Shown here: positions 1-11,581 of the stretch, piece after piece
Layout of the letters: each line of letters starts with the position of its first letter
Position numbering within the stretch: the first letter of the stretch is position 1
Assembly: GCA_030248195.1 (NCBI GenBank)
Contig: JASAND010023997.1
Coordinates: 20,258 to 84,257, forward strand
From: Trissonchulus latispiculum
Taxonomy: Eukaryota; Nematoda; Enoplea; Enoplida; Ironidae
Length of the DNA: 64,000 nucleotides
Reading direction: 5' to 3'
Program-made: the position numbers and the translations under genes
The notes under the pieces: model-generated
Told to the model about the DNA's origin: nothing
Seen by the model: only the letters and a program-made list of their open reading frames with translations
The model's database searches: none

Positions 1-1929
1 CACACACAATCTTTGGAAAAGAATTGGTCTTGTTTTTGCAAAAACTACATTTTTTATGATAGCAGCCTACGGGATAGCAGGAAGACGATCATGCGTCGGA
101 TAATTTGCCCCTATGAGTCCTTCTGATCGACGCCCTTAGTTTGATTTTACGGCTTGAGTAGATCAAGAAATGATAGATTATTTGATTTCTGCAAAAATGA
201 CAAGTTTTCAACGCTAAAACAAAAAATCGGTTATATCTCACCTCATGGAAGAGAAAAGCTAGAAAGTTGGTTTAAAAAGCAAAAAATATGAAGCTCAATG
301 AGATCTTTTGAACGAATATAGTCATAACTGTATATAGCTGCTGCCAGACTTTCAGAAATTGGAGAAACCCGAAAACCTCTAATTTTTGAATTGGGCTTGC
401 GCGAAGGGTGTTAGAACGCCAAAAGAGCTTATTTCGGAAAGTTTCGTAAAATTTCATCTTTATTTAAGCCACCAAACAACAACAGGTGCCCAAAAAATCA
501 CAACCTTAAGGTGAGGTATCCTTTTGTGCAGTGCTTTTGTGGTGATTTTTTAAGACGCTATAGCTTTCAGTTCGCAGTTCTGGGAATTGGAAAGAGCTTT
601 ATATATCGTTTTAAAGCTTATAATCAGGACATTCACATGAGCTTTTGAAACTAGCAAAATAAGCAAAAAATCCCAAAAATTTTCTGACGACATCTGAAAG
701 GGTGAATAGAGACCAAAAATTTTTGAACATCGATATCTCGAAACCGTAGAACCTGCCAAAATTTCTTCTTGGGCCAGAATATGAAGGACATATTATGGCC
801 GAGGGAAGTCTCCTTGGATTTGGCCCAGCAGGCTTAACGTTCGAGAAAATCGGCCAAATGCAGGGTAACACGAAATTTCGCAACTTTGTATTCAGTTTTC
901 CCGCAAATGGAGATGTTTTAGCCCAAACCAGGAAATGTGAAAATTCCGACTCTGCCAAAAATCTCTGGATCTGGAATCCGTCGAGTAGTTTTTGAGAAAT
1001 CGATGTTCAAAACAAAATAATAGCAGTTTTGCCAAAACGGTTTTTCGGCCAAAGCAATAAATTCCGGCTAATAGGCATTCATATAAAATGTGCATTTGGA
1101 AGCTGTATCGATTGAGTATAAATAAGCCACGTTTGTCCTTAAGGTGTGGAAGTAATTTTGAAAAAACCTGATTTCCTCGAAAATCGCCATTTTTGACCAT
1201 TTGGATTTTTAACCAGTGGAGATAGCTCAAAGGTTGTAAAAGCAAAAATGCTCATTTTCGTGTCCTATTTGCAGCCATAACAAGCAATCCCGTGTGTCGT
1301 CATTCTACTGAGAGTCTAAACTCTCTTATCTTTTCGCCAAAAATACGGGACTGGTCTCAGAATGTTAAAGAGCACGAAAATAGGTCATTTCGTAAGTTTT
1401 AGCTATTTTCATAAAAGATTAGTCGTATGAGTCAAAAATACCCGAAAGAAAACCAGCACCTTAAGCAGACAATTGTTCAATGACAACTTAAGGGGGGCTA
1501 CGAATTTCGCTAAAACTTCGATGTTGGAAAAGTAGCTAGTCTTTTGCCACATAGGTTTGGGAGTTTAGAGTCTGAAAGAATTCCACATAGCGTAGAGTCC
1601 TGTGGAGCCTTCGCAAGTTTAAACAAAACATTAATTTCTGCGTTCACAGTGCTAGATTACGTTATCGACATTGCAGCTGTTATTTGGTGGCATTCCAAAA
1701 TGTGAGTCCATTACTCCAAAGTATTTCAAGCCAGTGAACTGTACCAACATGTATTGTGCAGGAAGTTAGGTCACTAAGCCTCGCTCCAGTGTTTAGAAAT
1801 GTTAGATTGCTTTCTCGAGATCTGGGTGACGATCGCTCCAAAAAGCTCTAAGAGTCCAAGACAGTTACAAGCGCATACTGAACAAAGGAAGCGCCATGTT
1901 GAAAAACCCATTTCAAATTAGTAGATTTT
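1..1929. other. Non-genic AT-rich stretch with an old interspersed repeat
   Basis: No convincing coding frame; the short open frames have no family resemblance and low-complexity composition. The part from 125 to about 515 is a copy of an interspersed repeat found again at 15732-16100. The remainder (516-1929) is AT-rich with scattered tttt/aaaa tracts; I see no gene or RNA in it. Confidence 0.6.
125..515 (+). repeat. Interspersed repeat family A, copy 1
   Basis: About 390 bases that align by eye, in the same orientation, with 15732-16100. Both begin gatcgacgccc, share tgatttctgcaaaaatgaca and a following 'ctaaaacaa..atcgg.tatatctca', and end near ccttaagg. Indels and about 10-20% mismatches indicate an old, inactive family. 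No terminal repeats or coding potential seen, so the class is unknown. Confidence 0.7.
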
Positions 1930-2850
1930 ACAGAAATGTATACTTCTTTAACACACGATGATATTTTCTTTTATATGAATGATTTGATAGATCGTTTTAT
2001 GGGAACTAGTGGAATGGTTGCTACTACTAAGAAAGCTTTCTGGAGTAATAACAGAAACCTTTCAAATTTTATTGATAAACAAACTTTAAAGGAATTTATT
2101 AGGTGTGTAGTTAGTAATACGGTTTTTACTGTTGGTGATAAAATTTGCAAACAAAATATATATAGGCATTCCTATGGGCACAGACCGTGCCCCATATTTA
2201 GTAAATCTGTTTCTATTTAACTGCGAATTCAAATTTATTTATAGTTTAATTAAACAAAAAGACTGGGAGCTTACGTACTCGTTAATTTACATTTTTCGAT
2301 ATATGGATGATTTAACGGTTTTTTAATGACAAAGGAAAATTTGAAATCATTAAACCAATGATTTATCCAAAATCTCAAATTTTAAAAAGACAAAATACAG
2401 ACGATAGTTTGGCTGAAGTATTGAATATAGAAATTGCAATTAAAAACGGTTACTTTATAACAAAACCTTTCGATAAAACGGAAAAGTTTAATTTCATTAC
2501 GCTTAAATTTCCACATGCATTTTCTAATTACTCACAAAAAATGGCCGGACAAGTATTTTATAACGAATTGGTACGTTTAACTATGTTAGTACTAATACTT
2601 CTTTTCTCGAACAGTCCGTTATCAAATTGATCCATAAACTTATTTATAGACAATTTTCTAATAATAAATTACGGCAAATTATTTCTAAGTGGCTTTCTAA
2701 AAAATCTCTTTTTACCGACAAAAATATTGATAAAAGTTTATTACTAAAAAATTTTTTAATTAAAAAAATTTTTTTCAATAAAAAATGCTTTCTTTTAAAA
2801 AATTTTCATTATAAAAAATTTTTTATCTTGATTTTTCTGTTGATTTTTTA
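1930..2850 (+). pseudogene. Decayed Penelope-like reverse transcriptase
   Basis: Three overlapping frames (1936-2220, 2132-2326, 2358-2630) read as successive pieces of one reverse transcriptase. Recognisable parts are a finger motif TEMYTSLTHDDI, a palm segment IGIPMGTDRAPYLVNLFLFN, the catalytic box FRYMDD (about 2300) and a thumb segment with IYPKSQILK then NIEIAIKNGYFITKPFDK. The order and the IPMGT...YMDD spacing are those of Penelope-like elements and their relatives. Frameshifts separate the pieces and the C-terminal GIY-YIG nuclease is not found, so this is a dead fragment. It is AT-rich, unlike the GC-balanced LINEs nearby. Assignment to Penelope rather than another RT group is by motif style only. 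Confidence 0.6.
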
Positions 2851-3889
2851 AAAAACAAAAAACTTTTTGTGTATATTCGCATAGCTTTCACTCTTGGAGT
2901 AAATATATATCCACCCCCCAGTTTCCCCATGCCAGGTGCGCACCTGGTGAGGCTGGGTGATGAGACGCATGGGGCTTTGAGCACTCATCTGAGGATATAT
3001 ATTGCCTGTACTCCAAGGCACCAACTATGTTTTGCACTATGTTATTTTACGTATACACATTCATATATTTTGAAAGTGATTGGGGTTTGCAATGTAATGC
3101 ACTACATATATACAATTTATTTTATATTTTGTATTATTTTATGTTTTAGTCTTTTATTTCATATTTGCGATGTCCACTGGACAACGGAATACGTCTGTGT
3201 CGGATGTATCCAGTAATCTAGAATTTGAAACGACTGTATATAACTACAGAAGAGGGTGAGTACGCTTTTTGTGATACTGTGCCTCTTTCTGTGCTTTTCT
3301 TCTCTTCAGCAGGTCAAAGAATGATTTATCTTTTAGGACCTAAGCACCTTTTGGGCAAAATCGGACACAAAAAATTTTTGACCCCATTTTTACGGCGCTT
3401 AGCTCGCTTTTCAGGACTAAAAATAACGTTTATTTCTCAACAAAAAGTGAGCTAGCACAGCACACTAACCGGAAGACCAAAACCCTTAAAACTTAGCAAC
3501 AGTTTGCCCCTATTAGAGCCGAATAACTGGTAGCAGCTTTTTGCCAAATTTCCAACTTTGACCTGTTATTGCTGAAGAAGGAAGTAACGCTCGAAAGTCT
3601 GAATACTTTTTAATATTTAGTACTACGAAGAGTTAACATTCGTAGCAGTTTCAGAACTGATCAAATCGTAAACTCCATCTATGCTAAAAAAGGGTTTTAT
3701 TGAAAACCCCATTTTTGCACCAAAATTTGCACCTCGGCGTCCTTTCAAAACAGTGTCCATATAATGAGATGTTGCTAAACAAAACAGTACAAAACCAAGT
3801 TTGCAAAACCCTCATTGGACTGTAATGACAAAACACTTATTATAAATATTAAAGACTAAATGAATATTAAGGGCACCATTCACACTTAC
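2851..3889. other. Non-coding stretch between PLE remnant and HDGF-type exon 2
   Basis: Open frames at 2869-3216 and 3225-3455 have no recognisable domain. Much of this is presumably intron of the minus-strand HDGF-type gene, since the donor at 3884-3889 (minus) opens into it. The third exon expected of that family was looked for on the minus strand and not found, so it probably lies outside the window. Confidence 0.5.
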
Positions 3890-3963
3890 GTTTCATGAGT
3901 TCCAAAAAAGAATATTTTCAGTTTATTTGATGGGAGTGGCTTTCCAGAAGGGGGAGGCTCCAC
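3890..3963 (-). CDS. HDGF-type PWWP protein, coding exon 2
   Basis: On the minus strand a 74-base exon is bounded by an acceptor (gttacag, just above 3963) and a donor (gtaagt, 3889-3884). It translates in phase 0 from exon 1 and ends KLKIFFFGTHET, the second half of the PWWP domain core of hepatoma-derived growth factor/LEDGF-type proteins, where FFFGTHET is a hallmark. PWWP domains bind methylated histone H3 (H3K36) and DNA in the nucleus. The exon ends in phase 2; the next exon should start the AFLGPKDLFPY-like part and is not in the window. The frame, splice sites and motif all agree, although the exon is too short for ordinary ORF detection. Confidence 0.87.
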
Positions 3964-4936
3964 CTGTAACATGCCACTTATAAAAACTATGTTCATTTTA
4001 CAATATAATAGAGTTATGCGATAGCAAGTGAAAAAGGACAATTATATACTCAAATAATTAGCTACTGTGGTGCATTCAAAACGACACCTTTTTTTAGTAT
4101 TAAGAGTTGCATAGCACGAAATATATCACGGATTTATATATTTGCTTTCAGTGAAAATGATGAATTGTTGATGCTAAAATCAGATAATTGGCCATGTCTC
4201 ACGACACGACAAAGATACATACATGTATAAAACAGATGCTTTCGAAATCAAGTGTAGAGCTCAGTGAGCATGTTCGACTGAGTAAGGGCTTCGAGAAATC
4301 GTTAGCTAGCTAATTTGAGGGGGTTTCCCCATATATATCTACCATAAATTGAAAAAAATGTAAAATTTAGCTTGGACTCAAGATTTGGTGCCTTCGCGAA
4401 GTTCGCTAAAGTTTAGCGAGGTTCGCATAATATACCTAAATTCGCCAAGCTTTTAGCGAATTTCGCGATGATTTTAGCGAAATTCCCTTAAACTTCACTA
4501 AGAAAATTAAGTAAACGCTGGCCAGCAGGCGGATCCACGAAGGATACAAGGCACTAATCATAAAGAAATAATGAAAAACGCCTGCCTGCAGTCACTAAGG
4601 CCGTAGCCTTAGTCCGAACAGGAGAGAGAGCCAATGGGATCAGAAAGATCATAGCGAAATTCTCTAAAATCAGGGCGAATTTTGCGAAATTGTGCGAACT
4701 TCGCTAAACTTTAGCGAATTTCGCGAAAGCACCATATCTTCAGACCAAAATAGATTTAAAAAAATTTTCCCAATTTTGGTTGATAATTTGGGCTAGCAAA
4801 TTCGCGAAGTTTGCTAACGCTTTCTCTGTCACGCACGAACTTCTCTAAATTTAGTGAAGTGTCGCTTGCTTCGCGAAGATCCCAGAGTTTGCGAACTTCG
4901 CAAAAAAGTAACTTTGTTTTGAGTTATATATACTAG
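3964..4936. other. HDGF-type intron 1, part with dense TTCGCGAA-type palindromes
   Basis: Intronic, no coding. From about 4385 to 4910 the sequence is packed with variants of tttagcgaatttcgcgaa and its complement (tcgcgaagttcgctaaa), giving many short overlapping palindromes. The same word family reappears at 12230-12340 (cgccaactttggcgaaattcg). The 11 bases at 4926-4936 (atatatactag) are the left target duplication of the RTE LINE. Confidence 0.6.
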
Positions 4937-5254
4937 TCCGGGCGGGGGCTGTACCGTATCGGACGCGTCGGCAGGTGGCGGATAGCCGGACGACCCTCAG
5001 ATATGAGGGTCAGCTGCGATATAAGCGGGCTATGCCCGGCGAATAAGCAGTCGTGGACCAAACAGCGGCATCATAACGAGGTTGTGGTGGGGGCTCCAAG
5101 TGGCGTTGGTTTCCCTACAAAATACCACACTCAACCGATGACTGTGATGTGACGAGGCGGGTATTGGCCGCCTCCAAATAGGCCAAGCTCCCAGCTATGG
5201 GCTAAATAGTGAAATCCAGCTGCAAGCGACTGTCCAGCATCTGGCGGCTCACTG

Positions 5255-6230
5255 GTGGGGCTCCCTCTGCGTCGGTTGGCATCCAGCGGCAAGGAGTCTT
5301 CGTTCATGGATACCGGAACTGGAGACCCAGATATCCTATATCTCCATGAAACTTTTGCTATGGATATTACGACAAAGGTAAATAAGACAAATGCTACCGC
5401 GTCCTGGAAAGACGACGCACACGGTGTACCCGCGCATTGTGTGGAAAATATGCTAGCGGGAAGAAAGCTTAACCTCTCCAAGGAAGAAATTAAGTTGGCG
5501 GCGTGGAATGTACGTACATTGCTGAGATGTGGTTACAAGGAACTGCTCGCGGATTCCTTATCCTCAAAGCGAATAGACATTGCCTGTGTGTCAGAGCATC
5601 GCATGTCTTTAAGTGGTACAGTAGATCTGCCAATGTCCGCAGCAGGACCAACGAGCAATATCTACAAGCTGTACTTCTCTGGAACAGATGGCGTACAGCA
5701 AAAAGGAGTTCTTGGAGTTGGCTTTGCGGTACACAGAGACTTGGTCTCATCCGTAATGGAATTCGTACCCCATTCACCGCGAATAGCCACTTTAAGAGTC
5801 AGAGCACGGCCAGCTAATATTACTCTAGTATCCGTTTACGCTCCCACGGATGCCGCTACAGCCGACGAGAAGAACGAGTTCTACAGTGATTTAAGTGATG
5901 TAGTCTCCTGTCTGCACCAACAAGACAGCATCTTCATTGCTGGAGACTTTAATGCTCAGCTGGGTCCGCGTTTAATGGGAGAGCAGTGTGTTGGGCCTTT
6001 CGCGCTTGGGACTCGGACTGACAACGGCTCTAGGCTAATCTCGTTTGCGCAGTTGTTCTCGCTGTTTGTTTGTAGTACTAATTATAAGCACCGACAACGT
6101 CATCTAGAGACATGGGCAAGTCCCGGATGCGGGACTTCTATCAGCTCGACCACGTGCTCACAAACAAACGATGGCGTAGCGCAGTTAACAATTGCAGGTC
6201 TTATTGGGGCAACACCCTCCCTTCTGACCA
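5255..6230 (+). pseudogene. RTE LINE endonuclease region (APE type), 5' part
   Basis: Apurinic/apyrimidinic-type endonuclease that nicks target DNA for target-primed reverse transcription. Motifs in order: AAWNVRTLLRCG (metal-binding Asn), ACVSEHRM (catalytic Glu), VSVYAPTD (Tyr) and IAGDFNAQLG (Asp/Asn). The frame remains open to 6241 but loses the family after about 6120 (HLETWASP). The final QLDHVL and SDHAM motifs are in the next frame (from about 6112), so a one-base indel broke the gene here. The start could be Met at 5255 or at 5307; the leader before AAWNVR is not conserved. Confidence 0.85.
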
Positions 6231-7288
6231 TGCAATGGTAGTGTTTAGAGTTCGTTTCAAACTGAGCACAGCTAGGACTGCCTCAACGAATGCAACGCCA
6301 AATGCAGCCCCGTTGAAAATTCCTGAAATCCGCGATCGCTTCCAACTCAACCTTCGGAATCGCTTCGGTGCTCTTTCAGATGTTTCAGATGATAACATTA
6401 ATGTTGCGTGGGACAGCTTCTCTCAAATCATTAAATCAGAGCTTCAGTCTCTCCCCCGTAGACCTAAGAAACAAGTCCGGTGGGTTACGGAAGACACTGT
6501 TCAAGTAGCAAAACGTTTCGCCTCGGCAGAACAAAGCAAGCGCCCGACTGTGAAGAAACATCTAGACGGCGGCATGCAGCGTGACCTAGAAGAATTTTGG
6601 AAACACGCAGCCATTGACCTCAACCGTTGTGCTACGACCCATGACTATGGAAAGTTATTCGACAAAATCAGACATTTGTCAAAATGCAATTCACGGCTAA
6701 CTTGTCCCATCAGAGATAAAAATGGGGTCATTCTGAGTAAACCAGAAGATCAAGCAAAGCGGTGGCAAGGTCACTTTGAAGATCTGTTGAATGCTGCACC
6801 GCCTAACGATCCACTGAGCGATGAAGATCTGCCGTACAAAGGGGAATACGATGCTGTCGATCACTCCCTGCCACCCAGTCGAGAAGAGATTATTACTGTG
6901 GTAAATGCTCTAAAGGCAAATAAAGCTGCTGGAACCGACGGGATCCCCCCGGAGGTATTTATGGCAGGTGGAGATTCGATTGTTGACATCCTGGTCAAGT
7001 TGTTCCGACTGATCTGGCGTAGCGAGTCCATCCCAGACGCTTGGAGAACTGCTGTCATCGTGCCCATACACAAGAAAGGAGATCGCAGTAATTGTGGGAA
7101 CTACAGGGGCATTTCTCTGCTTTGCATTGCCCTAAAAATCTTTGAGGCCATCGTGCTGAATAGATTCAGGAAGAAATGCAATGAGCTAACTAGAGAAAAT
7201 CAAGCTGGATTCCGACCTGGTAGAGGATGTGTAGATCAGATCTTTACGTTGCGGCAAGTCCTTCAGCGAAGACATGAATTCCGAAGAC
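6112..7288 (+). pseudogene. RTE LINE: end of endonuclease, linker and RT fingers
   Basis: Begins with the last endonuclease motifs (FYQLDHVL, then PSDHAMVVF). A linker of about 160 residues follows, then the reverse transcriptase start: LKANKAAGTDGIPPEVF, AVIVPIHKKGDRSNCGNYRG and ENQAGFRPGRGCVDQIF. These are RT blocks 0-2 of non-LTR elements. The frame runs into a hAT-like element at 7289, whose 8-bp target duplication is ccgaagac; the RT resumes after 10417 in the same register. What is translated after 7288 is transposon sequence, not LINE. Confidence 0.87.
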
Positions 7289-7562
7289 CAGTGGCGCAGC
7301 CAGAACTTTGTGACGGGGCATGCGGATATGGGCGTATCCAAGCGGGGGCTGGGTTTTCTTAAGTGGGGGGGAGGGCCCCTCCACTCGACCCCTCCCCCCC
7401 ACTCACATAAGGGGCCCAGAAATGCCAAATTTTAAGGATTTTTGGTCAACAGTTCTAAAATTTTTCCGGCTTTGCCGGAATTTTTCTGTCAAAAATCGTC
7501 TATTTTGGTACAAAAACTTGATTTTTGAGCACTTTCGAGCTTAGTTGTAGCAGTATGTAGAA

Positions 7563-9156
7563 CAGGGGCGCACCCAAGGGGGGGGCGGGGGTGGCGGCCG
7601 CCCCCCCTGTCAGCTTTCGAAGGTACTTGTACTTGATCCGTCTTCATCGCTGCTTCAGCCATCTGACGGGCTCCGGTCCATACCAATGCGCCTGATCATG
7701 CTTCTCCATTGTACCCTATCCATTGCTAGGTCCCGGACTACCACTTCCCAAGGAAACCCAGCGTGCCTGTACGGAGCAAGGGTAGTCCACAGATCCTGTT
7801 CAACCAATTTACTCCACGGTAAGGGGGGACGCCCAGGAGGCCTCCTCCAGTTTGGTGGAACGGGTTTGAATAGGTTAGTGACTAGTGTAGACAATTCCAG
7901 TCTGGTGGGAACGAGATACATGCCCCAGCCAGCGAAGCTTGGCTCGTTGTATCACCGTCGACAGGGGACTTCGCTGGTGGCATCTGGTATACAGCTCTTC
8001 ATTTCGGATGCGGTCACTTCTTTTAATCCCAAGGATGCTGCGGAGGCACTGCCTTTCAAACACCTCCAGCTTTCGCTTATCACTTCGTTTGACAGACCAG
8101 GTTTCTGTCAGGTCAGGTCAGGAAGGTCAGGAAAACTAAGATGCAGAAAGGAGGAAAAGCAGGAAAAACAAAAATTTTCGCGCCTTCGGCGCGAATTAAC
8201 CATTTTCGTTGTGTGTTTTGAGGGTAGCATACGAAGTGGGGTGGGTTGGGTGACTTTCAATTATGTAGACGTTTCTTTCTGTTTTAGACATTAGCCGCTA
8301 ATGTTTTCAAATCATGGTTTTTCTGCATTTGATTTTGCATAATATTAGCGATCAATTTCTTCTAAAACATTTCTGAATGAAAGATTGGGGCTTGCCTGTA
8401 TGATAGAAATTCGCAGCGTACCAAAAAATGACAGAAAAATTAAAATTTTAACTGCAAAATCAAAAAATTTTCTTGAGCTTAAGTTTCGAATAGGCGGATT
8501 ATATACCAGATATCCGGATATGTTAACGTAAAATAGGCGGATAATCCGATATAAAAGAATATCATTTACCTACCACTAGTGCATATGTACACCTTTTTTA
8601 CAAAATGCAATTTAAAAATGCATACGTACACAAATGCTCAGTCAAATTTTGATTCCGCTTTCCACAAAATGGCTCTAAAAATTTCCAAACTGGTGCAATT
8701 TTTTTAGAAAGAACTCTAGCTTTTAGCTGGGGGCTACCGCCTCCAGGCCCCCGGTTTATTATTGCTACGTTGCGTTGCTTAGTTTGAATTTTATCAACTT
8801 GAGTTATATATATATATATTATATACCTTATCTGGTGAAACCATGGCGCCAGACAGAAGACAACGAAGATAATTTGAAACAGTAAATGTGGGCAGAAAAA
8901 ATTGCTTTCATGTCTAGATTGCAAAAAATTCTCAACTTCTGGGGGCTGCGCCCCCCAGACCCCCTGCTTTCCTGTTTATATGAATGTTTATTATATTTAA
9001 CTACCTCAATCAATGAAACCAACTACTACATGTTTGTTCTCTAAGTGAAACTTGTATGTATATATATATAAAACATGTGTAGAAATAAATAAATTTGAAC
9101 AAAATTTCATCTTTGGTGCCGCCCCCCCCTGTCAGAAAACTCTGGGTGCGCCACTG
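7563..9156. mobile_element. hAT-like element, CAGGGGCGCACCC family, copy 1
   Basis: Starts CAGGGGCGCACCCAAGG and ends GGGTGCGCCACTG, with the exact 8-bp duplication atgtagaa on both sides (7555-7562, 9157-9164). The second copy is at 54170-55450. Inside lie a G-run/C-run hairpin at the 5' end, the 19-bp palindrome TTCGCGCCTTCGGCGCGAA-type at about 8178-8196, and a LINE fragment (7625-8121). No transposase frame, so it must have been moved in trans. Sequence between 8385 and 8545 recurs at 61968-62130. Confidence 0.88.
7625..8121 (-). pseudogene. 5'-truncated RTE-type LINE 3' fragment
   Basis: Minus-strand frames 8063-7875 and 7921-7655 together read as the RT C-terminal region of an RTE-type LINE: FERQCLRSILGIKRSDRIRN, then KLRWLGHVSR, then RRPPGRPP and DRVQWRSMI. 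This is the CLR..G..R..H.RWLGHV.R signature also seen in the larger LINE at 11160-11310, but from a different subfamily. It ends in a short caagta-type repeat and appears to be flanked by gaaggt, which fits a 5'-truncated LINE inserted into the hAT-like element. Confidence 0.75.
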
Positions 9157-9903
9157 ATGTAGAAAACACGTAATGTTTACGCAATTTTTGGCATTTGTAG
9201 CCCATTTTATTCGCCCCCCATTTTTGGTCTTCCCCTCCCACAAGTGGGTGGAGGCGTCCCCCCCTTTTTTGGCCGAGAAAACCCAAGGGGAGGGTTGGAA
9301 CATCCTCTTTCCGTCTGACCCTTCTGGATTTTTGGGGGGATAATAAAAAATTGAGCTCTTTTCTGATATTTTTTAGGATTTTGAAACTGGGACGCTTCGC
9401 TTCCCTACACGGGGGAAACGGGGGATGTACCAAAAATAATTGGAGGCCAAGCAAGACCAAGCTACAAATATATACCCCAGTTTTCATGTAAAAAGCTACA
9501 ATGCGCATTAAAATTATTTTGAGGCCAAAATTTATGGGGGGAGCGATATGAGGTGGGGCTCAAAGTTGCCCCCCATCGATAGGGGGAGCGATATGGGGTG
9601 GGGCTCAAAGTTGCCCCCCATGGACGGGGGGCTCACCAAAAATGGGGAGGGGCATATTTTTGACAAAAAGTTTGCAAATTTTAACGTAACGTACAAAAAC
9701 TGCCAAAAATCGCTAAAAAATGCCTAATTTTAGGTGTTTTTTAAACTACTAAAATAACGAAAATTTCGTTAAAAATCCGGCGAAGCCGGCAAATTTTTTG
9801 AAATTTTAGGTTAAAAATGGTAAAATTTGGCAATTTCCAGAGTTATTGGGGGGAGGTCGAAATTTATGGGGGGGAGGTCGCAGTCAGGAACGGATTGTGT
9901 TTA

Positions 9904-10250
9904 AAGTGGTAATTCCTGTTGGAGACATCAAATTTGAACCGGCATTACACACTCATTACTTCGAGTTAAGAAGCCACTTTTATATCAAAGTGTAGCTTAA
10001 CATTTTCCCTTTTTAATGAATACAATGAAACTACCTTTGATTTGAGAAAAGTTTAACGGATTCTTGAAGAAGTGCAATTTTTTTCAGATTTTTCGCAGAT
10101 TGAAGTAAATTTTTTCGTGAGACATCAGTTACATCGTTCGATACCGCTATCAAATAGTTGAAGACCCTTTTTAATTATTCTGAAAACGCTCTTCGTAATG
10201 GAGGAATTAGTTAGGAATTAGTATGCGCAACCTAGATTTTTCCTACTTTT
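9904..10250 (+). repeat. Interspersed repeat family B, copy 1
   Basis: About 345 bases that match 15282-15632 in the same orientation. Shared landmarks are ggtaattcc, gagttaagaag, a 'cacttttatatcaaa' type word, aagtaaattttttcg and the ending tgtgcg/tatgcg-aacct. Divergence is roughly 20% with indels. Lies inside the outer hAT-like element, so may be part of that family's body. Confidence 0.65.
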
Positions 10251-10409
10251 ATCAACTTTGATTTTGATTATGCAGTTTTAATTTAAATTTAATTAGCGCC
10301 GACGGCGCAAAATTAGTGCTTTTCTTCTTGCTTTGTTTTGTAGAAAATAATTTTTTACCTCCGAATCCTGACGGGGCATGCGGCCGCATGCCCCCTGGCT
10401 GCGCCCCTG

Positions 10410-10853
10410 CCGAAGACCTACAGTGACAGCTTTTATCGACTTTAAGGCTGCGTTTGATTCTGTGGATCGCGCATCCCTCTTGTCCATCATGGAGTCTGAG
10501 GGCGTCCCAGTAAAGCTGACCAGACTTATAGGCATGCTTTATTCTGACACTAACTGCAGAGTACGAACAGATTGCCAGCTATCGGACCCCTTCACTATCA
10601 AGACAGGAGTACGCCAGGGTTCCGTACTCTCACCGTCTCTATTTAACTATGCGATTGATTGGGTGATGTCTACTGCCCTAACACCCACTGATGGAGTACA
10701 GATAGGTGAGGGCTGCCGACTCGCGGACTTGGACTATGCAGACGACATTGTTGTCTTTGCTGAATCCGTCCAACAGATGCAGGATACAATTTCACGTATT
10801 GCATCAACAGCCGCCAGAGTTGGCTTGACTATTAGTGCAACAAAACGAAGGTG
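10410..10853 (+). pseudogene. RTE LINE reverse transcriptase palm domain
   Basis: Continuation of the LINE RT after the hAT-like insertion. It shows AFIDFKAAFDSVDR (first catalytic Asp, about 10432), TGVRQGSVLSPSLFNYAID (block 4) and LDYADDIVVF (catalytic YADD box, about 10732). The frame closes at 10854 after ISATK. One A lost from the run at about 10840-10845 explains the shift, because the next frame continues the family without a gap. Confidence 0.87.
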
Positions 10854-11561
10854 ATGTCCTGCTGCTGTCCTGATCCACCCACCATTAACTTATATGGTTC
10901 GCCTTTGGAGGTGGTAAGCGAGTTTTGCTACCTTGGATCTATTGTAACTGCTTCTGGTGACATGGGCACGGAGCTACAGAATAGGATTACAAAAGCGTCT
11001 CGCTGCTTTTCATCATTTAATAAATGTCTGTGGTCGAGGCCTTCTGTAAGCTTAGAAACTAAGCTCGCCGTATTCGACGTTGCAGTTATGCCAACCGTGT
11101 TGTACGGTTGTGAAACCTGGACCACCAGGCATACGGATGCTGCAACCATAAGAACGTTTGAAAATATGTGCCTTAGGCGGATAATGGGTGTGAGTAAGCG
11201 GGATCATCTTCGGACATCTACCATCCATGCTGCTTGTCATCGAACCCTGACTGCTCTTGAAACTGTTAGGAAAAGGCGGATGTGTTGGCTTGGCCATGTA
11301 CTACGTATGCCCACTTCACGGAATGCGAAAATGGCTCTCCTATCTGCCATCCCTAACGATTGGAAACGCCCCAGAGGGAGAGCCGTTGAAACGTGGGCGC
11401 GAACCACCCAGAAAGATATGGAACCGGCATTCAGAGAGGTCTCTTATAAGCGCTGGAAAGCACATCCTTTTCACGATATGTTGGTACATGCTGAGGACCG
11501 CGTGCGTTGGAAGGCCAAAGTAACCATAGCAATGGCACCCCGCAGCCGCGGGGACAGGTGA
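10851..11561 (+). pseudogene. RTE LINE reverse transcriptase thumb and C-terminal region
   Basis: Third frame of the LINE. FCYLGSIVTASGDMGTE is the conserved YLGS block after the palm, followed by PTVLYGCETWT and CLRRIMGVSKRDH...RRMCWLGHVLRM, the C-terminal signature of RTE-type LINEs. Stop at 11561, nine bases before the element's end at 11570, so the 3' UTR is nearly absent, as usual for RTE elements. Confidence 0.85.
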
Positions 11562-11581
11562 ATACAGGTGATATATACTAG

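Larger units (their letters stand above)
7289..10409. mobile_element. Non-autonomous hAT-like element inserted in the RTE LINE
   Basis: Ends match as terminal inverted repeats: CAGTGGCGCAGCCAG at the left and, read inward from the right, CAGGGGCGCAGCCAGG. The exact 8-bp duplication ccgaagac flanks it (7281-7288, 10410-10417). CA-GNGGCG termini and 8-bp duplications are hAT hallmarks. No transposase frame is present. It carries a second hAT-like element (7563-9156), G/C-run-rich segments (7350-7400, 9530-9650) and a copy of repeat family B (9904-10250), so it is itself a composite. Confidence 0.85.
4937..11570 (+). mobile_element. RTE-type LINE, full length, interrupted by a hAT-like element
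   Basis: The element is bounded by an 11-bp target site duplication atatatactag at 4926-4936 and 11571-11581. It has a GC-rich 5' leader of about 300 bases, an apurinic endonuclease, a reverse transcriptase and a short 3' tail of caggtgaata-like units, the layout of RTE/BovB-like LINEs ('craniofacial development protein 2-like' in databases). A hAT-like transposon at 7289-10409 splits the RT. Removing it with one 8-bp duplication puts the RT frame back in register at the join. Two further frame breaks (near 6120 and 10848) make the copy inactive. It lies in intron 1 of the HDGF-type gene, antisense to it. Confidence 0.9.

Noticed and set aside
2930..3000. Possible hammerhead ribozyme (gggtgatgagacg...) downstream of the Penelope-like remnant
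   Set aside because: The invariant CTGATGA core has G instead of C at its first position and no GAAA segment closes stem II.
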